64,000 nt of DNA. It comes from Natrarchaeobaculum aegyptiacum (lineage in GTDB: Archaea > Halobacteriota > Halobacteria > Halobacteriales > Natrialbaceae). The notes below the pieces were generated by a model. That model was not told the origin of the DNA. It saw nothing but the letters and a program-made list of their open reading frames with translations, and did not search any database. Both the position numbers and the translations under genes were made by a program. Position 1 is the first letter of the stretch. Each line of letters begins with the position of its first letter. The DNA lies in contig NZ_CP019893.1 in NCBI RefSeq assembly GCF_002156705.1, forward strand, positions 372,001 through 436,000. The letters are read 5' to 3'. Shown piece by piece: positions 54,399 through 63,798 of the stretch.

Positions 54399-56459
54399 AT
54401 GAACATCACACCGTCGCCCGCTTTCGTCGGAATCGCCCTCGAAGAGCCGGTACTCGTCTTTGCGATCGCGATGATCGTCTTCCTCGTCGGGCCGTTGCTG
54501 GTCAAGCGGCTGGGCCAGCCCGGCATCGTCGGCATCGTGATCTTCGGGGCCGTAGTCGGCCCCGGTGCACTCGAGATCGTCGAACTCACCGATGCGATCG
54601 AGCTGCTCGGGCAGGTCGGGCTCATCTACCTGTTGTTCACCGTCGGTCTCGAACTCGACATCCGGGGGTTCGCGGCTGCACCGCAGGATGCGGCGCTGTT
54701 CGGGCTGACGAGTTTCTTCGTGCCGTTTTTCGTCGGGACGTTCGCGACCCACACCGTCCTTGGACTCGAACTCGAGGCGGCGCTGTTGCTCTCTGCGGTG
54801 TTCGCCTCCCACACGTTGCTCGCGTATCCGATCGTCAACCGCCTCGGCGTGACGAAGAATCGGGCGGTGACGGCGGTCTTCGGCGGCATCCTCTTCACCG
54901 ATACGATCGCGCTGGTCGTCCTCGCGATCGTCCTCGGTGCCGCCGACGGCGATCTGACCGTCTGGATGATCTCCGAGGTCGGCCTCGCGCTGGTCGTGCT
55001 CTTTGCCAGTGCGTGGTTCGTCCTGCCGCCGGCCGCCCGCTGGTTCTTCCAGAACTTCAGCGAGGAGAGTTACTTCGAGTTCCTCTTCGTGATGGTGGCC
55101 ATCTTCGTCACCGCCAGCCTCGCCGAGGTGCTCGCACTCGAGCCGATCCTCGGTGCGTTCGTCGCCGGAATTGCCGTCAATCGGCTTATCCCGGAAGGCG
55201 GCACGCTCATGAACCGGATCGAGTTCGTCGGGAACGCCTTCTTCGTCCCCTTCTTCCTGTTCTACGTCGGCATGCTCGTCGATCCGGGCGTCATCCTCGA
55301 CGGACCGGCGACGCTCGTAACGGCCGCGGTGATCGTCGGCGTGATGATCGTGAGCAAGTACGCCGCTGCCTGGGTCGTCTCGGTCGTCCAGGGCTTCACG
55401 CCGAACGAACGGGGCGTCATCTTCGGCCTCTCGATCGGACAGGCCGCCGCCGCCCTCGCGATCACGCTCGTCGGCTACGAGGAAGGGCTCTTCGGCGACA
55501 CCGTCCTCAACGCCGTCGTACTCATGTTGCTCGTGACCGCCATCGCCAGTCCGTGGATGACAGAACGTGCGGCGACCCGGCTCGCCCTCGAGCGCGAGGT
55601 CGAGGCCGGAGCGGCCGACGAGCGCGATCCCAATATCCTGTTGCCGCTCTCTCACAGCGCAGAACTCCAGCAGCGACTCCTCGAGCTCGCGTTCGTCATC
55701 AAGGGCGATCGCGGAAGCGAGCCGGTCACCGTCATGCGCGTGATCCAGCCGGATCAGGGCAGCTCGGCCGAACGGCAGGTCGCCGCGGCACAGGCCGACC
55801 TCGAAGAGCTGGCGGCGGAAGGCAGCGCCGCAGAGGTACCGATCGAGACCGAGACGCGGGTCAACCACAACGTCGCCTCCGGGATCGTTCAGGGGGCCGT
55901 CGAGGTGCAGGCGAACCAGATCGTCATGGGCTGGGACGCCACCGAGAGTTTCCGCCACCGGATCTTCGGGAGCATCATCGATCAGGTCCTAGAGCGGACG
56001 ACGCTCCCGGTGCTCATCTCGCGGCTCGGTCACCCGATCAACACGACCCGCCGGCTCCACGTCGTCGTCCCGATCGGTGCCGATCACCACGAGGGGTTCT
56101 ACGAGGCCGTCCACCTCGTCAAACGCATCGCGAACGCGACGGGCGCCGAGCTACGCGTCGTCGTGGTCGAGGGAACGACCCATCAGTTCGAGCAACTGTT
56201 CGACCTCGTCGAGGAGGACGTCACCGCCGAGTTCGAGGCCGTCGACCGCTGGGATCGGCTCCTCCCCACGCTCGAGTCCCGGGCAGAAGAAGACGACCTC
56301 GTCGTCGCGATTTCGCCCCGCCGCGGCGACGTCGGCTGGCACCGCGAACTCGAGGACCTGCCACGGGAACTCGTCTCCCTGCCGCCGGAGTCGTTCCTCA
56401 CGGTCCATCCGCGACAGGGCGAACCGGAGTACGATCGTCAGTATCTCCGGATCGAGTGA
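54399..56459 (+). CDS. CPA2-type cation/proton antiporter with C-terminal stress-protein-like domains
   Basis: A 686-residue membrane protein. Residues 1-395 form a twelve- to thirteen-helix Na+/H+ exchanger domain of the KefB/CPA2 type, with LFTVGLELDI near residue 73 and the pair GILFTDTIAL giving the conserved Asp. The C-terminal 280 residues are soluble and look like two UspA-like units (PLSHSAELQQRLLELAFVIK and VVPIGADHHEGFYEAV) as in other haloarchaeal antiporters. The start at 54399 (MNITPSPAFVG) avoids a 15-residue non-hydrophobic extension. Likely sodium or potassium export linked to pH or osmotic balance. Confidence 0.9.
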   Translation: MNITPSPAFVGIALEEPVLVFAIAMIVFLVGPLLVKRLGQPGIVGIVIFGAVVGPGALEIVELTDAIELLGQVGLIYLLFTVGLELDIRGFAAAPQDAALFGLTSFFVPFFVGTFATHTVLGLELEAALLLSAVFASHTLLAYPIVNRLGVTKNRAVTAVFGGILFTDTIALVVLAIVLGAADGDLTVWMISEVGLALVVLFASAWFVLPPAARWFFQNFSEESYFEFLFVMVAIFVTASLAEVLALEPILGAFVAGIAVNRLIPEGGTLMNRIEFVGNAFFVPFFLFYVGMLVDPGVILDGPATLVTAAVIVGVMIVSKYAAAWVVSVVQGFTPNERGVIFGLSIGQAAAALAITLVGYEEGLFGDTVLNAVVLMLLVTAIASPWMTERAATRLALEREVEAGAADERDPNILLPLSHSAELQQRLLELAFVIKGDRGSEPVTVMRVIQPDQGSSAERQVAAAQADLEELAAEGSAAEVPIETETRVNHNVASGIVQGAVEVQANQIVMGWDATESFRHRIFGSIIDQVLERTTLPVLISRLGHPINTTRRLHVVVPIGADHHEGFYEAVHLVKRIANATGAELRVVVVEGTTHQFEQLFDLVEEDVTAEFEAVDRWDRLLPTLESRAEEDDLVVAISPRRGDVGWHRELEDLPRELVSLPPESFLTVHPRQGEPEYDRQYLRIE

Positions 56460-56489
56460 GTGCAGCGAGGGCCACTCCGCCGCGATCGA

Positions 56490-57215
56490 TCACTCGCGGT
56501 CGTCCGGACAGCCATCCGGCGTGAGCGTCGCTGCACAGAGGCTACCGATCGCCCGGCGGAGCCGCTGGGAGACGGCGGACTTCGAGACGCCGAGCCTGTC
56601 GGCGAGTTCGTTCTGGGAAATTCCTCTCGGGACGTGGAAGTACCCTTCCTGGTAGGCGACCGTGAGCAACTCCTGTTGTTTCTCCGTCAGCGCCGGGACA
56701 CCGTCGGGGCCGTCGTCTGCGACCCGGAGGTACTCGACGGCCACCGAGAGACCCCGGTCCCGACTGTGGTCGTTGAACGAGACGAGCGCCTCCCGGTCCG
56801 GAAAGCGAACCTGGAGCTTCCAGCCGTCCCGGGAGCTCGAGACCTCGAGAAGCCGTCCGCCGGCGTCGACGATTCCGCGGTCGAACCGGCGGGCGCGCTC
56901 CGTGACAGTGACTCGATAGACGCGACGGTCCGGATACCGATCGACCAGGACGGGGTCCGTGACCGTCGGGTCGATCTCGAGGGCCGTCTCGAAGGCGTCG
57001 TAGGCGTCGGCGTAAACCAGGAGAAACGCGACGGTCTGGCCGGTCTCGAGCGTGGTGATGGTGTCGGGTTCGATCGACACGTCGGGAACGCGCCTGAGCG
57101 TTCGACGGAGCAGCAGTTTCGGGTGGTCGAGTCGGACCTGTGCGACGATTCCGCCGTCGGCCACCGAGGTGAGCGTGCTCCGTTCGCCCTCGAGGTCGGC
57201 GGCGTCGGTGCTCAC
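56490..57215 (-). CDS. Bacterio-opsin-activator-type HTH_10 regulator
   Basis: A 241-residue archaeal transcription factor. The N-terminal 150 residues are a beta-rich Bat-like sensor domain (VRLDHPKLLLRRTLRRVP). The C-terminus is the HTH_10 domain: LTEKQQELLTVAYQEGYF, then ISQNELADRLGVSKSAVSQRL as helix-turn-helix. It ends about 30 bases beyond the antiporter stop, on the opposite strand, so the two genes converge. The multi-sensor HTH_10 protein at 57437-60916 is the next gene on the same strand. Confidence 0.9.
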   Translation of the reverse strand: MSTDAADLEGERSTLTSVADGGIVAQVRLDHPKLLLRRTLRRVPDVSIEPDTITTLETGQTVAFLLVYADAYDAFETALEIDPTVTDPVLVDRYPDRRVYRVTVTERARRFDRGIVDAGGRLLEVSSSRDGWKLQVRFPDREALVSFNDHSRDRGLSVAVEYLRVADDGPDGVPALTEKQQELLTVAYQEGYFHVPRGISQNELADRLGVSKSAVSQRLRRAIGSLCAATLTPDGCPDDRE

Positions 57216-57436
57216 TGCTGGATCCCCCGTCCGCCGAACGGACGGCCGTAAGCTCGCGTTACCGGGAGCGTCTGCATAAATCTCAGATTCGACCGGACCG
57301 AGTTGGTCGTGGGCGCTATATACGGAACTCCCTGCCGGTCAGTGGTCGAATATTGATTCACCCGTCGTTCGTCGTGACGGTTCTGACGTCGAAGAAACGC
57401 CGGCTTACTCGCGAGATCGATCGGCCGCCCGACCGA

Positions 57437-60400
57437 TCACGTCCGACCGTCGTCGAAGCGGTCCTCGAAGAGCAACGACAGCAAGTTGCGCTGGGCGCTC
57501 CGCAGGTGACGGCTAAAGGTCGGCTGGGAAACGCCGAGAGCCGCTGCGACGTCCTCACCAGTTTGCTCGCGCGGCCACTCGAAGAACCCGCCGTAGTAGG
57601 CCGCCTCGAGCGTTCGACGCTGGCGATCTGACAGTTGCGCCTGTACTCGCGTCTCGAGCGGCTGCCAGGACTGTCGCGGTCGATCGCGCTCACGCCTGGC
57701 GAGCAGTTCCACACCCGAGTACTCGCGCTCGAGGCGCTCGACGACCGACCGGACCGAGACGGTGGTCGGCACCTCGAGGAGGAGTCGCGCCCGGTCACCG
57801 TCGGGGACGACGGCCCGGAGCCGTCCACCGTGGGCCGCGACCGCGTCCGTGACCGGCCGGGTCGACAGCCGAAGCTCGACGCCGACTCGATTCGCTTCGT
57901 CGTCCCGCCCGCTTCCGTCGTCGTGGCCTCCCTCACCCGCCGCACCGGCGGGTCCACCGGTCGCCGTCTCGCCCACGTCCCCGGCGTCGCCGAGCCCAGG
58001 GCCGCGAGCCGCCGTCACGCCGTCGACGCGATCGACGATTCGCTCGAGGGCGTCGGCGTCGACGTCGGAGAGGACGCCGTAGACCGTCGCACTGCCGTTC
58101 GGCCGGGGGACGACTGCGCTGAGGTCGAGTCGCCTGTCGAGTTCGCTCGTGACGGCAGTCAACGGACCGCCGTCCGTGACGGCGACCTCGAGTTCGGTCA
58201 CGTCGTCCCGGGGGATCGCCCGCCTGAGCGACCCGACCGCGTAGCCGGCGACCGTCGCGAGGTGCCGAAGTCGACGCCGAACCTCGTCGTCGACCGCCGC
58301 TGGATCGGCCGCGTAGGCCGTGAGCGTCCCGTACCGGACGCCGTCGTGCTCGACCGGAACGCCGACGGCCCACCGGAGACCGCGCTCGCGGAGCGACCGG
58401 TGCCAGCGTGCGACGTCGGCTTCCTCCCGCGCAGGGTCGAACTCGGCGTCTGTATCCTCGGCTGCCGGGGACGCCCCGTCCTCGTCGGAGACGACGCGCT
58501 CGAGGTCGACGACGACGGGACCGCCGCCGACCGCTGCCACTCGACTTGCGGGGTCCGACGCATCGGCGTCGACCGGGAACGACTCGACGTCGAGTTCGTC
58601 GGTCGCCGTCCCCGCCGAGGCGACGGGGTCGACCGTCCCGGTTCGGTCGTCGAGTCGTCCGACCCAGGCCGCCTCGAGCGAGCGGCTGTCGCCCCTTCCC
58701 GCGTCCTCGCTGTCGGTCGCTCCCGCATCACCGCCCTCGATCGCGAGCAGCCCCTCACAGAGACGGTCGTCGAGCGTCTCGAGCGTGTTCGCCGAGAGGA
58801 GCGCGCGCTCGACGGCCCGTACTCGGCGTTCGCGGTCGGCAGCCGTTTCGGCCCGCGTCCGCGCCCGGAGACACGTCTGGAGGTCGCGATTCGACTCGAG
58901 TCGTTCGCTCGCGAGGGTTGCCCCGCTGGCGAGCGCAGAGAGCGCGGTTCGTTCGACCCGCTCGACGCCGAGCGGATCGGGGCCAGCGACGACGACGAGA
59001 CCGGCCTCGCCGAGGGAGACGGTCAGGACCCGTTCGGCACGGATCCCGGTCCGCGTCAGCGCCGGCACGAGCGCCGGTTCCTCCGTGACGTCGCCGATCG
59101 CGCGGTCGGCGAGGGAAGACCGTAACTCCTCGTCGGGCTCGATGGCTCGGCGGTCTGCGTCACCGTGCTCGCCGGCGGTCTCCAGGGCCAGCGGCTCGAG
59201 TCGATCGCCCTCGAGGGCGTACCAGCCGGCCGCGTCGGCGGCTGTCCAGTCGAGAACGGCACGGAGAACGCTCTCCCTGATCGCGGGGTGAGACGGTGCT
59301 GCCCAGACCTCGGCGATTGTCCCGTCGAGCATCCGGAGGGCCGATTCCGGCGACCGTCGGCGATCCCGAACGACGCAGAGCGTTCGCTCGGCGGCAGGAA
59401 GCGGCGCCACGAACACCTCGACGGCCGGTCGTCGGTCGCCGACAGTGAGCGTCCCGGAGAGCGGATCCATCCACCGGACGACCGTCGAGGCAGCGCGTTC
59501 GATGACAGCGGCCGCGAGTTCGGCGTCGAAGAGGTCGTCGATCGACTGACCGACGATCTGGTCACCGTCCGCGAGTCGCGCGACAGTGGCGTTCGCGAAC
59601 CGCACTCGATCCTCTTCGAGCACGAGGATGCCGTCCTCGAGCGCGTCGACGATCGACTCGAGGAGGTCGCGTTCCTCGCGGTCGCGCTTGAGGACGTCTG
59701 CCCCGACGGTACCCTTATCCGATGGCACCACGGGGTCTGCGAAGACGGTGATCGCCTCGTCGGTCGGCACGACGGTTACCTCGAGGTGGCCCTCAGTGGA
59801 CGGATTGTCCACGCGAACCGCGACCGGTTCGTCGGCCGCTCGCGCTTCGCCTGCGCGCACTTCGAGTTCGTTCCGGATCGCCTCGTGAAGCATCGCCCAG
59901 ACGACCACTCCGTGCTCCGGTGCCGCCGCGAACAGCGACGTCGCCGCGTCGTTCCAGTTCCGCAGGTCGTCGTCGGGACCGACGGAGAAGACGGCACGCT
60001 CGAGACGGTCGAGCGCCGCCGCGACGTCGCCCTCGGCCGTCGCTTTCGTGGACGACACTCGATCGCGGGTGATCGTGAGCACGAGCGCGTCCACGGCCGG
60101 GTCACCGAGCCGGTTGACGACTGTCAGGCGGGCGTGGACCCACGCACCGTCGGTCTGGCGCAGTCGAACCGGGATCTCGGACGTCGTCCCCACCGGTCCC
60201 GAGGACACGTCGGCGATCGCCGCCGTGAGCCGCGACCGATCCTCCGAGTGAACGAACCGCGAAAGGGGGCGTCCCTCGAGTTCGTCCGGGGTGTGCCCGA
60301 ACCGCCGTTCGACAGCCGGCGAGATCTCGTCGATCGTCCCGTCGGGCGCGAGGGAACCGACGACGGCAGTCGTGTGCGCGAGGAGCGATTCCGTTCGGTT

Positions 60401-60916
60401 GGCCTCCGCCGCCGGCTCACTTCGGGACCGATCCCCCCGTCCGGAACCGGCGGCGTTCCGAACGCGGGCGGCCACGACCGCGGGTGACTCGTCGCCGCGG
60501 AGGACGTCCGTCGCTCCGACCTCGAGCACCCGGGCAGCATCGTCTCGCCGGTCGCGACGGTTCGACTGGCCTCGACCCCGGTCGTCGGTGTCTCCGAGGA
60601 CCGCGAGAATGGGCGTCTCTGGGAGCGCAGTCGAGAGTCGAGTGAGCCTCTCGAGGCCCACCTCAGAACCAGTATCGCTGGTCTCCGTTTCCGTCTCTGC
60701 ACCTGTTTCCGTACCCACGTCACAGACGAGGCAGTCGACGCCCGGCTGAATCGTCTCGAGGCGCGCGAGGGCGTCGTCGGCCGATCGTTCCCGGATCAGC
60801 GTCGCCGCGTCGAGCGCCCGGGTCAGGCTGACGGCGACGTCCTCGAGGCGGTCGGTGTCGCCGACGACGAGCACGCGGTCGACGTCGCCGATCGGTCGGG
60901 TGGCGCGGTCGCTCAT
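57437..60916 (-). CDS. Multi-sensor bacterio-opsin-activator-like regulator (PAS/GAF/HTH_10)
   Basis: A 1159-residue regulator. A receiver-like N-terminal domain (VLVVGDTDRLEDVAVSLTRA, CLVCDVGTETG) has no confident phosphoacceptor. PAS domains follow around 176-300 (VVGSLAPDGTIDEISPAVE), 305-410 and 420-520 (IVDALEDGILVLEEDRVRF), then GAF-like regions to about 860 (WAVGVPVEHDGVRYGTL). The bacterio-opsin-activator domain and C-terminal HTH_10 (LSDRQRRTLEAAYYGGFF, GEDVAAALGVSQPTFSRHL) end it. Multiple sensor inputs with a DNA-binding output suggest redox, light or small-molecule control. The frame has no break. Confidence 0.9.
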   Translation of the reverse strand: MSDRATRPIGDVDRVLVVGDTDRLEDVAVSLTRALDAATLIRERSADDALARLETIQPGVDCLVCDVGTETGAETETETSDTGSEVGLERLTRLSTALPETPILAVLGDTDDRGRGQSNRRDRRDDAARVLEVGATDVLRGDESPAVVAARVRNAAGSGRGDRSRSEPAAEANRTESLLAHTTAVVGSLAPDGTIDEISPAVERRFGHTPDELEGRPLSRFVHSEDRSRLTAAIADVSSGPVGTTSEIPVRLRQTDGAWVHARLTVVNRLGDPAVDALVLTITRDRVSSTKATAEGDVAAALDRLERAVFSVGPDDDLRNWNDAATSLFAAAPEHGVVVWAMLHEAIRNELEVRAGEARAADEPVAVRVDNPSTEGHLEVTVVPTDEAITVFADPVVPSDKGTVGADVLKRDREERDLLESIVDALEDGILVLEEDRVRFANATVARLADGDQIVGQSIDDLFDAELAAAVIERAASTVVRWMDPLSGTLTVGDRRPAVEVFVAPLPAAERTLCVVRDRRRSPESALRMLDGTIAEVWAAPSHPAIRESVLRAVLDWTAADAAGWYALEGDRLEPLALETAGEHGDADRRAIEPDEELRSSLADRAIGDVTEEPALVPALTRTGIRAERVLTVSLGEAGLVVVAGPDPLGVERVERTALSALASGATLASERLESNRDLQTCLRARTRAETAADRERRVRAVERALLSANTLETLDDRLCEGLLAIEGGDAGATDSEDAGRGDSRSLEAAWVGRLDDRTGTVDPVASAGTATDELDVESFPVDADASDPASRVAAVGGGPVVVDLERVVSDEDGASPAAEDTDAEFDPAREEADVARWHRSLRERGLRWAVGVPVEHDGVRYGTLTAYAADPAAVDDEVRRRLRHLATVAGYAVGSLRRAIPRDDVTELEVAVTDGGPLTAVTSELDRRLDLSAVVPRPNGSATVYGVLSDVDADALERIVDRVDGVTAARGPGLGDAGDVGETATGGPAGAAGEGGHDDGSGRDDEANRVGVELRLSTRPVTDAVAAHGGRLRAVVPDGDRARLLLEVPTTVSVRSVVERLEREYSGVELLARRERDRPRQSWQPLETRVQAQLSDRQRRTLEAAYYGGFFEWPREQTGEDVAAALGVSQPTFSRHLRSAQRNLLSLLFEDRFDDGRT

Positions 60917-61033
60917 CCGTGGATCACCCCAGAACGGTGCCAGCGGAAGACCTGGTTTCGGACAGCTGAAACGACTGCCGTCGCCCGCGTCGCTGGGCGG
61001 TGCTGGTGCTGGTCGTGCACCCGCGATCGCGGA

Positions 61034-61456
61034 TTACTCTCGCTCCCGGACTGTGACGACGGGTGCGGGTGCATTCCGGACGACCTCCTCTGCGACGCTG
61101 CCGACGACCAGGTTGTCGAGCCCGGACCGTCCAACCGTCCCGAGGACGAGCAGGTCGATCGGATTCTGCTCGGCGAACGCGACGATCTTCTCCTGGGGGA
61201 CCCCCTCGAGCACCGTCGTCGTCACCTCGAGGTTGCGCTCCCGGGCGGGTGCTGCGGCCGCTTCGACGGCCTCGGCAGCCTCCGACTCGGGGTCAGAACG
61301 CATGCGGTCTCGTTTCTCCGAACTGTGGGGGCCTTCCTCGGCGACCGAGACCACGTGCAGGGTCGCCTCGAGTCGATCGGCGAGTTCGATCGCGTGTTCG
61401 GTCGCCCGCCGTGCCCCGTCGCTGCCGTCCGTCGCGAGCAGGCAGTCGTCGTACAT
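61034..61456 (-). CDS. Universal stress protein
   Basis: A 140-residue UspA-family protein. The N-terminal CLLATDGSDGARRATEHAIEL and the C-terminal nucleotide-binding loop DLLVLGTVGRSGLDNLVVGS (G-x2-G-x9-G-S/T type) indicate the ATP-binding subgroup. ATG at 61456 (MYDDCLLATDGS) is preferred to a GTG at 61477. It follows the multi-sensor regulator on the same strand's upstream side and is one more stress protein near the antiporter's UspA-like domains. Confidence 0.92.
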   Translation of the reverse strand: MYDDCLLATDGSDGARRATEHAIELADRLEATLHVVSVAEEGPHSSEKRDRMRSDPESEAAEAVEAAAAPARERNLEVTTTVLEGVPQEKIVAFAEQNPIDLLVLGTVGRSGLDNLVVGSVAEEVVRNAPAPVVTVRERE

Positions 61457-61477
61457 GTCGCCCGTGACTTCGGTCAC

Positions 61478-62189
61478 CCGGGGAATACGTCCCGACCTTG
61501 CTGTTGCTGGGCGGTCGGGGTGGGCCTCGCTGCCAGATCACCACCGTGGGTTCCCGTCTAGCGGTTGCGAGTACCGACGTAAACGAGTGCCAGCGAGACG
61601 GAACACACCCCATTACTCGAGGTAAACAGCCACTTGACATCCTCCTCCGCGTGAACGCGGGAGGAATCCCACGGCACCGAACCGTTGAGTTGGGAATTTC
61701 AGGTTCGCAGATCACCAAGCCAACGCACCGTCAGAATCGGTGAGTGGCCGGTCTGTGGGCAGTCTCCTGGGAGTGCCAAGCCCCCGGTACTCCTATCCTC
61801 GGTTGGGTTCGACCCTCGTGGTTGTTTGTGCCCGGCGGGGGTCGAATCAACGTTAACGGACTCGGAGTTACTTCTTCGGTCGGGTCGCCCGGTGCTTGTT
61901 ATTTGATTCCCGCGTGGGCACACCCTGTTTCCAGCGTGGGCGGACACTCGAACCGCCAGTTTCGGGCGCTCGGCTACATTGGGGTCATAGCCAATGTGCC
62001 GACACGTATACATACGTCAGTGTGAAACAAAAACGTACGGGAATTCCCGCTGTGACGGCGCGTATCCACGCCGTGAACGACGTGGTATTGCGCCTGCTCC
62101 GGGTATAAGAACGTCGAACGGTCGAAATTTACCGAAACCGTCGGATACGACTTCCATAACTATCGGGGAGAATCGATAACGCGACGAGT
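61478..62189 (-). other. Gene-free region holding a probable insertion-sequence remnant
   Basis: About 710 bases without an intact gene. On the minus strand an open frame (62013 to 61699) precedes the right-end-like hairpin at 61640-61665, the order expected for a decayed TnpB element. No complete zinc-finger or RuvC motif is left. Close to 62110-62165 the sequence is AT-rich (GAAATTTACC, CCATAACT) and likely holds the promoter of the zinc-ribbon gene. Confidence 0.5.
61631..61670 (-). mobile_element. IS200/IS605 (IS1341/TnpB-type) right-end-like remnant
   Basis: Plus-strand CACTTGACATCCTCC followed by a bulged hairpin TCCTC-ct-CCGCG / CGCGG-GAGGA (61640-61665) and ATCCC. On the minus strand this reads GGATTCCTCCCGCG...GGAGGATGTCAAGTGG, the form I recall at the 3' end of haloarchaeal TnpB elements, where the hairpin is part of the omega RNA. 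No functional tnpB remains nearby. Confidence 0.55.
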
Positions 62190-62396
62190 ATGTCTCGATC
62201 GAATCGAGGGACGATGACCATCGGCTGTCCCTCCTGCGGTGGCACCGTCTCGACGTCCCTCCCCTCCGGTCCCGGGATCGTCGATCCCGAGTCCGTCGGG
62301 CCCGGGGGTGTGGAAGACCAGGAGATGAATCGCCTGCGCGGAACCGAAACGACCTGCCGAAACTGCGGCCACGAACTCGAGTGGTACTACTACTGA
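62190..62396 (+). CDS. Small zinc-ribbon protein
   Basis: A 68-residue protein with two Cys-x2-Cys pairs, GCPSCGGTV near residue 13 and TCRNCGHEL near residue 56, enough for one structural zinc. The rest is Gly/Pro-rich linker and an aromatic end (EWYYY). A TATA-like CCATAACT lies about 28-35 bases before the ATG at 62190, compatible with leaderless initiation. An alternative start is ATG 62214. Not recognised as a named family. Confidence 0.7.
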   Translation: MSRSNRGTMTIGCPSCGGTVSTSLPSGPGIVDPESVGPGGVEDQEMNRLRGTETTCRNCGHELEWYYY

Positions 62397-62423
62397 TCGT
62401 CGATACTGGTTCCCGATCCTCGG

Positions 62424-63584
62424 TTATTCGCTTCCCGTCTCCCACCCGTGCGGTGAGTCGTTCAACCGCTCGACGCCGTCGGCGTCGTCTGTGACCACGA
62501 CCAGATCCTCGATCCGGATGCCGAACTCCCCCTCGAGGTAGATCCCTGGTTCGACGCTGAAGACCATTCCGGGCTCGAGTTCCCGGTCGTTCCCGGCAAC
62601 GATGTACGGCGGTTCGTGGACCTCGAGACCGACGCCGTGACCCGTCCGGTGGACGAACGCGTCGCCGTAGCTAGCCGCCTCGATCACCTCGCGGGCGGCC
62701 TCGTCGATCGACCCTGCGGTTACACCGGGTTCGACGGCGTCGACCGCAGCGGCCTGGGCCTCCCGGACGACCTCGTGGACGCGCTCGTAGCCGGACGGCG
62801 GGTCTCCGGCGACGATCGTACGCGTCTGGTCGCCCGGGTAGCGTCCGGTTCCGGCCGGGAGGTCCGCCTCGACGAACGCGCCGAAGTCGAGCACGATCGG
62901 GTCGCCCGCCTCGATCACTCGGTCACCGCTGTGGTGGTGGGGTCTGGCCCCGTTCGGGCCGGACGCGACGATCGTCTCGAATGCCGGTTCGTCGCCGCCT
63001 TCGGCCGCGAGCAGCCGTTCGATCTCGCGTGCGAGGTCCGCCTCCGTCCAGCCGACGAGGTCCGTTCCACGGGACCGGATCTCCTGGCTCACCCGGTCTG
63101 CAACCCCGGCGGCCCGGCGAAGCGCCTCGAGTTCGACCGGGTCCTTCCGGAGGCGAATCGGCTCGAGTACCGTGCTGGCGAGGCCGAAGTCGGCGTCGGG
63201 GAGACAGCCGCGGAGATCCTGCGAGAACGTCTCCCAGAGACGATCGTCCAGCAGGACGGTCGCCGACGCGCCGGTAACCCCCGCACGCTCGAGAACGTGA
63301 TCGATCGTCTCTGCCGGATCGTCGCCGTCGTCCCAGCACTCGAGCGCGAGGTCGTCGATCGGGACGGCAGCCAGCTGGTCTTCGTACATCCGCGGGGCGA
63401 CGATCGTCGGTTCGCCCGTCTGCGGGACGAACAGGAGGAGGTGACGCTCCGACGGTAATTCGTCGAATCCGGTACAGTACGTCAGGTTCGGTCCCGGAAA
63501 GCAGACGGTGAGGTCGGCGTCGGCGCGTGCCATGTTGCGACGACAGGCCTCGATCCGTTCCGGGAACGGTGTGTCCGCGCTCAT
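62424..63584 (-). CDS. M24-family metallopeptidase (Xaa-Pro dipeptidase-like)
   Basis: A 386-residue pita-bread peptidase. The creatinase N-domain occupies residues 1-140. Metal ligands follow in order: Asp in VLDFGAFV, Asp in YPGDQTRT, His in HRTGHGVGLEVHEPP, Glu in SVEPGIYLEGEFG and Glu in IRIEDLVVV. The stretch between the first two Asp has an insert (ADLPAGTGRYPG) longer than usual, and the second motif is PGDQTRT where many members read HSDMTRT. Prolidase or related aminopeptidase activity is expected; the substrate is not fixed. Confidence 0.9.
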   Translation of the reverse strand: MSADTPFPERIEACRRNMARADADLTVCFPGPNLTYCTGFDELPSERHLLLFVPQTGEPTIVAPRMYEDQLAAVPIDDLALECWDDGDDPAETIDHVLERAGVTGASATVLLDDRLWETFSQDLRGCLPDADFGLASTVLEPIRLRKDPVELEALRRAAGVADRVSQEIRSRGTDLVGWTEADLAREIERLLAAEGGDEPAFETIVASGPNGARPHHHSGDRVIEAGDPIVLDFGAFVEADLPAGTGRYPGDQTRTIVAGDPPSGYERVHEVVREAQAAAVDAVEPGVTAGSIDEAAREVIEAASYGDAFVHRTGHGVGLEVHEPPYIVAGNDRELEPGMVFSVEPGIYLEGEFGIRIEDLVVVTDDADGVERLNDSPHGWETGSE

Positions 63585-63798
63585 AGATCCGTGGTCGCCG
63601 CCTCGGCCGAAGTAGGTTCTGGTGGCTCGACGTGAGCCTGCCTCACGTCGAACGCGAGACCGCTCACGGTGGCGGAAATACGGTTTAGGCCGGTGTTACA
63701 GCGGACGTCGTCGCCGTCCCGTCTGCCACTCGAGCCAAGACACCCATGCGGTTGCAGGCCGTGAAGCAACCCGTCGGGGGGCTGTGTTCTCGGGGCGA

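Noticed and set aside
57635-59125. A 496-residue plus-strand frame opposite the multi-sensor regulator
   Set aside because: The antisense frame is Arg/Pro/Asp-rich with no domain, while the minus frame reads PAS, GAF and HTH_10 throughout.
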